Below are positions 1 through 5,590 of a stretch of DNA of 10,889 nucleotides, in pieces. The DNA is taken from NCBI GenBank assembly GCA_016207825.1, contig JACQZI010000020.1, forward strand, positions 1-10,889, written 5' to 3'. The DNA comes from Planctomycetota bacterium (GTDB taxonomy: Bacteria > Planctomycetota > MHYJ01 > JACQXL01 > JACQZI01). The position numbers and the translations under genes are program-made. Position 1 is the first letter of the stretch. Each line of letters begins with the position of its first letter. The notes beneath the pieces were generated by a model. That model was not told the DNA's origin. It was given only the letters and a program-made list of their open reading frames with translations, and made no database searches.

Positions 1-1
1 C

Positions 2-364
2 AAGACAACTACTAAATTCTACTGGGGTGATGACGTGAAACAAGCCGGCGATTATGCTTGGTATGAGGATAATTCAAACTATACCACCCATCCAGTCGGA
101 CAGAAAAAGCCGAACGGGTTCGGGCTATATGACACTGCCGGTAATGTCTGGGAGTATTGTGCTGATTGGTATGATGAGACCTATTACGAAAATAGTCCTA
201 AGGACAATCCGCAAGGGCCGGCGAGCGGGGAATTCAAAGCCGTTCGCGGCGGCAGTTGGTACGGTGCCACAGCATACTTGCGGGTGTCTGACCGTGGCTA
301 CGCCGGGTGGACTGGCACGGGACGGAACAGCCTTGTGGGCTTTCGCCCAGCTAAGACGAAGTAG
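2..364 (+). CDS. C-terminal part of a formylglycine-generating-enzyme (SUMF1/FGE-sulfatase) domain protein
   Basis: The gene is cut by the left window edge; the frame is open from base 2 and stops with TAG at 362-364. The visible 120 residues carry hallmarks of the FGE-sulfatase fold: FYWGDD near the edge, then NGFGLYDTAGNVWEYCADWY, then AVRGGSWYG and a final VGFRPAK. In true formylglycine-generating enzymes the stretch after RGGSW carries the active-site cysteine pair; here it reads YGATAYLRVSDRGY with no cysteine. The protein is therefore probably not a sulfatase activator but one of the many relatives using this fold for binding or other chemistry. GTG at 35 is an internal codon, not a start, because the conserved residues continue upstream of it. 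No clear terminator hairpin follows the stop. Family assignment is firm; the specific role is unknown. Confidence 0.88.
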   Translation, partial: KTTTKFYWGDDVKQAGDYAWYEDNSNYTTHPVGQKKPNGFGLYDTAGNVWEYCADWYDETYYENSPKDNPQGPASGEFKAVRGGSWYGATAYLRVSDRGYAGWTGTGRNSLVGFRPAKTK

Positions 365-436
365 CCTTTTACATCTTTACTTTTTGGGTTCAGGGTGCGT
401 CGGGTTATGCGAGTGAGTGCGTTTTTACGATGGGCA

Positions 437-722
437 TCCCATATCTTTACGAGTGGTACCCCATACTTTGGTAAGCAGTGCCCCATACCTTTGTGAAGGG
501 GAGTCCATACCTTGGTAAGCGGTACCCCATAGTTTTGTAAGAGGCGCCCCATATCTTGGTGACTGGTACCCTATACCCTGACAAGTGGCTCCCCATACTC
601 TGATAAGAGGTGCCCTATACCTTGGTGAAGACTACCCCATAGTTTTGCGATGGGTACCCCACGGCCTTACGAGGAGGGGAGCACGGCTTTATAAAGAATC
701 CCCCACGGCGGGGGGTGTGCCT
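437..722. repeat. 22-bp degenerate tandem repeat array, about 13 units
   Basis: Units begin at 437, 459, 481, 503, 525, 547, 569, 591, 613, 635, 657, 679 and 701, each exactly 22 bases. The consensus is CCCCATAC followed by CTTGGTAAGNGGTA. Copies 1-10 are the better ones; the last three degenerate to CCCCACGG-type starts, and 415-436 may be a further eroded unit. The period stays constant although the sequence drifts, and 22 is not a multiple of 3, so the array is not coding. GGTACC occurs at several unit junctions and TACC-TT-GGTA inside some units, giving each unit small inverted repeats. There are no unique spacers, so this is not a CRISPR array. The array fills most of the 398-bp gap between the flanking genes. 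Function unknown; a period of about two helical turns would suit a protein-binding array, but that is inference. Confidence 0.85.
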
Positions 723-729
723 ACCCCCC
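700..729. repeat. Competing G/C-run hairpins at the end of the tandem array
   Basis: A run of six G (710-715) can pair either backwards with C700-704 across a 5-base loop, or forwards: GGGGGGT (710-716) with ACCCCCC (723-729) around a 6-base loop. The forward hairpin is the longer, at 7 bp. No T tract follows, so it is not a canonical intrinsic terminator. It may be a relic of a palindromic repeat or a transcription barrier between the array and the next ORF. Confidence 0.5.
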
Positions 730-762
730 TACGTTTGACTTTACCAAATTTTCTAATTCCTT

Positions 763-1455
763 ATGGGTCAAGATGATACGAACGAAAATGAGCCCGCAAA
801 AAATACCATAATTCCAGCCTTTAATGAGTACCCTCTCAAGGATATTAAACACTGGGTAAAAAAGGCCTACGCCAGAGCACGGCGTCAAGTCCACTGGCGT
901 AAAGCTGAAAAGATTAAGGCAATGATGCCGATAGAGACGGCGTCGTATGCCGAGCGGAAGGTATTCGGCAACTGGCGATTGGTGGCGCCATACCGTGATA
1001 CCGTAGGGGCGATTCATGAATCGCCCCTACAGACAGCCATCCGGGCATTGCGGCCTTATATTGTGCAGACCAGATGGGGTCAATTCCGGCGGCAATTCGT
1101 TAAGCGCCTCAAACTCGCCTTTAACGCGATATGTGATTCTGATTATGACCAGAAGATGGTGGACCAGGTCAACGGCTGGCTGGATGAGTTGGTGGCGTCT
1201 TTCGTCTCTTCCGCCTCAGGCGGACCCGCCTTTGGCGGGCGTCCCTCGTCTTTCGTGGTCAGGTTCGTCCTTCGTCCCGAGACCGCGCAGGGTTATAGTT
1301 CCCCGGAATTCCTGAAAATAAGAAGCGCTATCTGGGAACGGTTTACCGGCAAGGGGCTTGATTTGAACCGGTTTACCAATCCCACGGCGGCCGGCCGCCA
1401 GATGGAGATGGAGTTGGAGTGCCATGGTAAAATGATGGATATAAAGGACGCCTGA
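763..1455 (+). CDS. Hypothetical protein carrying in-frame palindromic repeat insertions
   Basis: I do not recognise this 230-residue ORF. ATG at 763 is the only possible upstream start because an in-frame TAA lies at 754-756; no Shine-Dalgarno sequence precedes it. The N-terminal half is rich in basic and aromatic residues (KHWVKKAYARARRQVHW; WGQFRRQFVKRLKLAF), with no signal peptide or membrane segment, suggesting a cytoplasmic or nucleic-acid-associated protein. Two stretches look foreign. Around residues 81-90 the protein encodes a 28-bp perfect palindrome. Around residues 147-175 (SSASGGPAFGG, PSSFVVRFVLRP) it encodes two adjacent palindromes and a low-complexity TCGTC-rich tail resembling dispersed-repeat translations. 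Between and after them the sequence looks like ordinary protein (FNAICDSDYDQKMVDQVNGW; PEFLKIRSAIWERFTGKG). It could be a real gene tolerating insertions or a decaying gene; whether it is expressed cannot be told. Confidence 0.5.
   Translation: MGQDDTNENEPAKNTIIPAFNEYPLKDIKHWVKKAYARARRQVHWRKAEKIKAMMPIETASYAERKVFGNWRLVAPYRDTVGAIHESPLQTAIRALRPYIVQTRWGQFRRQFVKRLKLAFNAICDSDYDQKMVDQVNGWLDELVASFVSSASGGPAFGGRPSSFVVRFVLRPETAQGYSSPEFLKIRSAIWERFTGKGLDLNRFTNPTAAGRQMEMELECHGKMMDIKDA
1003..1030. repeat. 28-bp perfect palindrome inside the hypothetical ORF
   Basis: Each 14-base half reads GTAGGGGCGATTCA followed by its exact reverse complement, with the centre between 1016 and 1017. A perfect palindrome of this length is very unlikely by chance in coding sequence. 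GTAGGGGCGA...TCGCCCCTAC-type palindromes are familiar as dispersed small repeats in many environmental bacterial genomes, so a REP- or MITE-like non-autonomous element is the likely reading. No target-site duplication is obvious. Confidence 0.8.
1211..1239. repeat. Pair of adjacent GC-rich palindromes
   Basis: The first (1211-1223) is CCGCCT-C-AGGCGG and the second (1225-1239) is CCCGCC-TTT-GGCGGG, separated by one base. Both resemble dispersed intergenic hairpin repeats. They sit in frame inside the hypothetical ORF and are followed by a TCGTC/TTCGT-rich tract to about 1280 that is probably part of the same inserted segment. Confidence 0.7.
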
Positions 1456-1527
1456 ATTACATTATTAGGGTAGGAATGAAAGAAAATAAAAATGGGCTTG
1501 TGATATAAATAATCAATGACTAAATAT

Positions 1528-1556
1528 TTGATTTCAAAACCCGTTAAGGGTAGAAT
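1528..1556 (+). promoter_or_regulatory. Sigma-70-type promoter for the 1593-5010 cluster
   Basis: TTGATT (1528-1533), a 17-base spacer and TAGAAT (1551-1556) give a good match to the vegetative consensus. The predicted start, near 1563, would leave a leader of about 30 bases containing the strong AGGAGG ribosome binding site (1579-1584) of the gene at 1593. Confidence 0.5.
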
Positions 1557-1592
1557 AAAAGTAAACTACCAAAAAGATAGGAGGTTTTTTAT

Positions 1593-2480
1593 ATGCCCAT
1601 CGCCATGAAATGCGAATGCGGAACGGATTATAATTTCAAGGACGAATACGCCGGTAAAAGCGTCCAATGCCCCAAATGCAAAAAGGTGTTTGCGGTCTGC
1701 CTCCAGGGGCAGGATGCCGCCACCCAGCCGGGCGACCAGGTTTTCAACCGTAATAAGTTCCTCCTAAGGCAGAAACATTTCGCCATTTCGGAAAAATACG
1801 ACGTTTGTGATGAAAAAGGCGTGCCTATCATCTTCGTCCAGAGGCCGATGCATCTTTTGCGGAACCTGGGCGCCATCTTCGCCGGATTCATGGCGGGCGG
1901 GCTGGTTGCCACGCTCTTCGGCATACTGGCAAGCTTAACTTCCGGCGCGCTCCAGGCCGTGCTTGTTATCCTTGCCGTGCTCGGCGGGCTTTTCGGCATC
2001 ATTGCCGTTTCGATAATGCTCTATGCCAAGCGCCACATTACTTTTTACCGCGATAAGACCAAAAAGGAAAAACTCCTCGAAGTGCTCCAGGATAAAAAAG
2101 TCCAGATAATCAACGCCACCTTTACCGTCCGGTCGCCGGACGGCGCCGAATTGGCGACTCTCCATAAAAATTACCTTTACAATATAATACGCAAGCGCTG
2201 GTATTGCTACAAGCCGGATAAATCTATTTTGTGCCTGGCAAAGGAGGATTCGATAATCCTTTCCCTGATACGCCGGCTCCTGGGCAATTTCTTTGGGCTT
2301 TTAAGGACGAATTTTATCATCCTCGAACCGGCCGGGGAAAAAGTCATCGGCGAATTCAACCGCAATTTCACCATTTTGGACCGTTACGTTCTGGATATGT
2401 CGGCTGATGCCTATAAGACATTGGACCGGAGAATCGCCATTGCGTTGGGTGTAATGCTCGATACAGGCGAAAAACGCTGA
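1593..2480 (+). CDS. Zinc-ribbon membrane protein with LURP-one/scramblase-like C-terminal domain
   Basis: This 295-residue protein starts at ATG 1593, eight bases after a perfect AGGAGG (1579-1584). Residues 1-36 form a small zinc ribbon: Cys7 and Cys9 (CEC) and Cys26 and Cys29 (CPKC), similar to the short ribbons common at the N-termini of planctomycete and myxobacterial proteins. Residues 55-85 (FLLRQKHFAISEKYDVCDEKG) look like the beginning of a LURP-one/Tubby-C-like barrel. The barrel is interrupted by two membrane helices (about 89-113 and 119-144) and resumes from 147. It ends with NFTILDRYVLDMS and DRRIAIALGVMLDTGE, a closing pattern I associate with LURP-one-related and scramblase-like proteins. 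The barrel in this superfamily binds lipids or lies next to membranes; exact role here is unknown. It is first gene of a probable operon with the rhomboid gene seven bases downstream. Family call is by motif memory and moderately sure. Confidence 0.75.
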   Translation: MPIAMKCECGTDYNFKDEYAGKSVQCPKCKKVFAVCLQGQDAATQPGDQVFNRNKFLLRQKHFAISEKYDVCDEKGVPIIFVQRPMHLLRNLGAIFAGFMAGGLVATLFGILASLTSGALQAVLVILAVLGGLFGIIAVSIMLYAKRHITFYRDKTKKEKLLEVLQDKKVQIINATFTVRSPDGAELATLHKNYLYNIIRKRWYCYKPDKSILCLAKEDSIILSLIRRLLGNFFGLLRTNFIILEPAGEKVIGEFNRNFTILDRYVLDMSADAYKTLDRRIAIALGVMLDTGEKR

Positions 2481-2487
2481 TTTAAAT

Positions 2488-3246
2488 ATGGAAACACCAA
2501 GCCAAAACGAAGCAAAACCCACGGCCAATCCGCTCCCGGCGGTTTTGATTACGGATAACATGCTGGCGGATTCATCCGATGAATCTGGGAAAACGGATTT
2601 TGAAAAGGACATATCGTTCCTTCCGCCTTTGACCATAGCGCTTATCGGCATAAATATCCTTGTTTTTATATGGGAGCTTGCCGCGGGCAAGCTGGAAAAC
2701 GAGGTCGCCATTATCAGCGCCGGCGCGTTATACCGCCCGTTGGTCATGCAAGGCGAGATATGGCGCCTTATTACCTGCATGTTCTTGCACGGCAGTTTTG
2801 ACCACTTAATCGGCAACTGTATCGCCTTTTACATCCTGGGGATGGCATGCGAACACGCTTATAAATATTACAAGACTTCTATAATTTATTTTTTGAGCGG
2901 GATAAGCGGCGCGCTTTTTAGCATTTTGATACATGAAGGCCCTTCGGTAGGCGCTTCGGGCGCCATTTTCGGGCTGATGGGCGCGGCCGGCGTCTTCTTT
3001 TACAAGCACCAAAAGCATTTTTTCCTGCGCGATAAACGCATCGGGTTCATCATCGTTATCTGGGCTTTGTATCAAATCGGGACCGGGTTTTTAACCCCGT
3101 TCATAGATAATTCCGCCCATATCGGCGGGTTTATCGGCGGGGGAGCGATTACTTTCTTCTTAGTCCCTGAATTAGTGGCGCCGGCGAGCCCTAAAGAACC
3201 GGTGACCCTATTGCAACTCGAAGAGAAAAATATTTATGGGATGTAA
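2488..3246 (+). CDS. Rhomboid family intramembrane serine protease
   Basis: This 252-residue polytopic protein should cleave transmembrane segments of other membrane proteins within the lipid bilayer. The rhomboid signature is complete: HGSFDHLIGN holds His101, His106 and Asn110 in the helix that supplies the oxyanion-stabilising residues. GPSVGASGAIFG holds the nucleophile Ser157 in a GASG motif, and AHIGGFIGGG holds the catalytic His211. A WR dipeptide precedes the first motif (IWRLITCMFLH), as usual. The N-terminal 44 residues are polar and probably cytoplasmic; hydrophobic segments begin at residue 45. The start lies seven bases after the previous stop with no Shine-Dalgarno sequence, so translational coupling is likely. 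Substrates are unknown; the neighbouring membrane proteins are candidates only by position. An active protease is well supported. Confidence 0.95.
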   Translation: METPSQNEAKPTANPLPAVLITDNMLADSSDESGKTDFEKDISFLPPLTIALIGINILVFIWELAAGKLENEVAIISAGALYRPLVMQGEIWRLITCMFLHGSFDHLIGNCIAFYILGMACEHAYKYYKTSIIYFLSGISGALFSILIHEGPSVGASGAIFGLMGAAGVFFYKHQKHFFLRDKRIGFIIVIWALYQIGTGFLTPFIDNSAHIGGFIGGGAITFFLVPELVAPASPKEPVTLLQLEEKNIYGM

Positions 3247-3288
3247 GAGAGCTGTTCGGAAACCAGATACTTTTAAAAAGGAGCTGTT

Positions 3289-5010
3289 ATGAATTCGCTT
3301 CCGGAAGAAAATCCTTCCCCGGAAATGCCCAAGCCCGAACCGTCTAAACCGGAATCACCGACGAATATTCCGGAGCCGGATATAAAACCATTTGCCGATG
3401 CGCTTGAGCCGCCGCCCATTCCCAAGCCGAAAAAGGCGTCTATCATCCCGGATATCACCGGAATCGCCATCCTTGCCGTTTTCCTTTTGATAATTTTGTT
3501 CGACTACTTTATATACCAGGGCTCGGAAAGATCCGGCGGCGCCGGTCTGGGTGTTTTAATCCTGCTCTCCGCGATAGTCATCTGGTTCGTGGAAAATAAG
3601 CCGCTGACCAAGTCCTCTGTCATCTGCGGTATTCTGGTGCTTATTTTCGCCCTGCGGACTATTTGGCAAGCGGTTTCGTTGGCTGAAATAATCTCTTTTA
3701 TGCTTCTTTTTACATTTGCCTGCTCTTCAAGGCAATTCTTAATCCATATCCCGGAACTGTGCCATTATTTTTTGTTGACTTTTGTCGCCATCCCTCTGAC
3801 GTTATTGGGGTTTGGCAAAACCTTTATGCGCTTTGGCGCTAAATCCCCCGGCTGGAGCCTGAAAGGATTTCGTATCGGGCTGACCTGGCTGATTCCTGCC
3901 GCGGTTGTCCTGGTTTTCCTTTTCATCTTTGCCATGGGAAATATTGTGGTCGAATCGTGGATGGGAGACGCCTGGGACTGGGTTTGGAAACAGATTTCCA
4001 ATATTTTTGAATACATATCATTCGGCCGTCTCTTTTTCTGGATAGTATCATTTTTCATCGCGATAATTTTATTGATACCTAAAAACATCAAGCGGACTAT
4101 CCTGACCCCGTTTCTCGGCGAAGATGAGAAAATGGAGGCCAGATCGCCTTTGCCCGCGGTTGATTTGCGGGAGACAATCGCCATCAATACGCTTATTGCC
4201 GTGAACGTTCTCTTTTTCGTTTACAATGCGGTGGATATTTCGTTCCTTTGGATAAAGCGCGCCTTGCCAGAAGGCTTTGCGTATTCAGTATACGCCCGCA
4301 GCGGAACGCTCTGGTTGACCATGGCATTGGCTTTAACCAGCCTGATACTGGGGATTATTTTTATCCGCGACCTTAATTTCCACCGCCGGGCGTCTTTTTT
4401 GAAGATTCTTTCCTGGATTTGGGTGGCGCAGAACCTGGTCTTGGCGCTTGCCACTTTCCGCCGTCTGCAGGTATACATTGATTATAACGGTCTTACGCGG
4501 CTGAGGATTGTCGGCGCTTACGGGATTACTTTAGTGGTCATCGGGCTTTTGATCGTTGCCTTTAAGATGCAAAGGGTGAGGAGTTTCCTGTGGATGATAC
4601 GCCGTCATTTGCTTGCCTTTGCGCTGGCGCTTTTCGCGCTTGCCGTAACGCCGATGGACTGGCTGGTTTTTAAATACAATACCGGAATCATACTTTATGA
4701 GAACCCGCGTTCAGCTATCCAATTAATCGTTCAGCCCATCACTGCCGAAGGAATCCCGCCGCTCATTCCTTTATTGGATTCTAAGGACCAGGCTATCCGC
4801 GAAGGGGTTGCCGGCATACTCCTCAGGGAGCAGGCGAGATTGCAAAAGCTGAAGGATGCGGAAACCCGCTGGGCGGATAAAGAGCTTTCCCGCTCCAATG
4901 CCCTGGAGGCGATTAAATCCGCCCGTCCTAAATTGGACGAAATCATTCCGGATGGGAATTGGCAGAAGGCATTAAAGCAACTGGACGATTACGCCAGAAG
5001 ATGGTGGTAA
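3289..5010 (+). CDS. DUF4173-like polytopic membrane protein
   Basis: This is a 573-residue protein with a proline/glutamate-rich N-terminal tail (residues 5-48, PEP/PKPEP-type repeats), about twelve hydrophobic helices between 55 and 460, and a charged C-terminal domain of about 100 residues (475-573) predicted to be helical. The segments NVLFFVYNAVDISFLW (306-321), GFAYSVYARSG (329-339) and NGLTRLRI (400-407) match the pattern I know from DUF4173/DUF4153 membrane proteins, whose function is unknown. A Shine-Dalgarno AAGGAG (3278-3283) precedes the ATG. The 42-base gap to the rhomboid stop suggests the same operon, and an intrinsic-type hairpin follows at 5037. The C-terminal segment (IPPLIPLLDSKDQAIREGVAGILLREQ) resembles a single HEAT-like repeat, which is unusual for the family as I know it. 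The family name is moderately sure; no function is offered. Confidence 0.75.
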   Translation: MNSLPEENPSPEMPKPEPSKPESPTNIPEPDIKPFADALEPPPIPKPKKASIIPDITGIAILAVFLLIILFDYFIYQGSERSGGAGLGVLILLSAIVIWFVENKPLTKSSVICGILVLIFALRTIWQAVSLAEIISFMLLFTFACSSRQFLIHIPELCHYFLLTFVAIPLTLLGFGKTFMRFGAKSPGWSLKGFRIGLTWLIPAAVVLVFLFIFAMGNIVVESWMGDAWDWVWKQISNIFEYISFGRLFFWIVSFFIAIILLIPKNIKRTILTPFLGEDEKMEARSPLPAVDLRETIAINTLIAVNVLFFVYNAVDISFLWIKRALPEGFAYSVYARSGTLWLTMALALTSLILGIIFIRDLNFHRRASFLKILSWIWVAQNLVLALATFRRLQVYIDYNGLTRLRIVGAYGITLVVIGLLIVAFKMQRVRSFLWMIRRHLLAFALALFALAVTPMDWLVFKYNTGIILYENPRSAIQLIVQPITAEGIPPLIPLLDSKDQAIREGVAGILLREQARLQKLKDAETRWADKELSRSNALEAIKSARPKLDEIIPDGNWQKALKQLDDYARRWW

Positions 5011-5036
5011 AACCTGCCGGAAAAGACTCTTTGCGG

Positions 5037-5056
5037 AATCAGGCTTTCCTGATTTT
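5037..5056 (+). terminator. Hairpin terminator after the membrane-protein cluster
   Basis: AATCAGG (5037-5043) pairs with CCTGATT (5048-5054) around CTTT, a 7-bp stem continued by two more T residues. It lies 27 bases after the DUF4173-like stop codon. A second hairpin, TGTAGG-TGT-CCTACA (5056-5070), follows at once; together they sit between convergent genes. The T tract is short, so termination may be partial. Confidence 0.55.
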
Positions 5057-5085
5057 GTAGGTGTCCTACACTTTAAAGCCGGATA

Positions 5086-5511
5086 TTATTTATGATGCCG
5101 TATCCCGTGAAGTAATGTCCTGAAGATATAATATGTGCTGAAAAGGATTATGGACAGCGCCGTCCCGAAACACAGTATCACCAGCGATTCGTAAGCACCC
5201 TGGTACATATCCATGCTTGAGGCGTTGGGGCGTGAGAGCATGTATTGGAATACCGCTTCAAACGCCATTGCCGTTGCCAATATACTCGCCATGAACGATA
5301 ATACCCCCAAGCCTTTCAATACCTTGGGCCAGAACAGGAACTTCTTAAAGCCGTCAGGCAATTGGCTATTGGAAGAGATGTATTGGCGGGCCTTGGAAAG
5401 ATTCTTGATATTGGCGATAACCGCCGCAAAAGAGGCAACCAGGAAAAAGCAGAATACCGCGGTATAAGCCGGCCCGCATAATTTTACCAGATGAATAATG
5501 CTTGTCCCCAT
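5086..5511 (-). CDS. Small three-helix membrane protein, possibly MotA/TolQ/ExbB-like
   Basis: From ATG at 5511 the protein has 141 residues; a TTG at 5544 would add 11 but has no ribosome binding site, and the extra codons overlap the edge of repeat-like sequence. Hydrophobic helices lie at about 13-34, 64-88 and 105-130, with a polar 30-residue loop after the first. The arrangement, and the pair MASILATAMAFEAVFQY / YQGAYESLVILCFGTALSIILFSTYYIF, recalls the proton-channel helices of MotA/TolQ/ExbB proteins. The long cytoplasmic insertion of that family is missing and no partner (MotB/ExbD-like) gene is nearby, so this is only a possibility. It lies 79 bases downstream of dxs on the same strand and may be co-transcribed. 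It is convergent with the DUF4173-like gene. Confidence 0.7.
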   Translation of the reverse strand: MGTSIIHLVKLCGPAYTAVFCFFLVASFAAVIANIKNLSKARQYISSNSQLPDGFKKFLFWPKVLKGLGVLSFMASILATAMAFEAVFQYMLSRPNASSMDMYQGAYESLVILCFGTALSIILFSTYYIFRTLLHGIRHHK

Positions 5512-5550
5512 AAGAGCATTCTTTCCGGCTGATTTCAGCCTCAAAGAAAT

Positions 5551-5586
5551 TTATAGCCGCGTTTGTCCGCGTTAACCTGTGTGCAA
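5551..5586. repeat. Dispersed-repeat-like sequence downstream of dxs
   Basis: The tract contains GTTTGTCCGCGTTAACCTGT. Sequences of the type 'TCCGCGTTAATCTGTGT' recur between genes in many environmental bacterial genomes, and I recognise it on that basis only. It fills most of the gap between dxs and the small membrane gene. There is one copy here, so repetition cannot be shown from this window. Confidence 0.35.
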
Positions 5587-5590
5587 TGAA

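Noticed and set aside
298-552. Minus-strand 84-residue reading frame with repeated KVWTPLHKGMGH / KYGVPLVKIWDAH-type peptides
   Set aside because: It is only the translation of the 22-bp tandem array; the period is not a multiple of three and the frame ends inside the array.
437-722. CRISPR array
   Set aside because: Units abut with no unique spacers, the copies diverge strongly and no cas genes are nearby.
1498-1526. TTGTGA-17-TAAATA as a promoter for the gene at 1593
   Set aside because: Weaker match than TTGATT-17-TAGAAT just downstream.
5512-5544. TTG start for the small membrane protein
   Set aside because: No ribosome binding site precedes it and the added residues look unlike a membrane-protein N-terminus; ATG at 5511 is simpler, although not proven.
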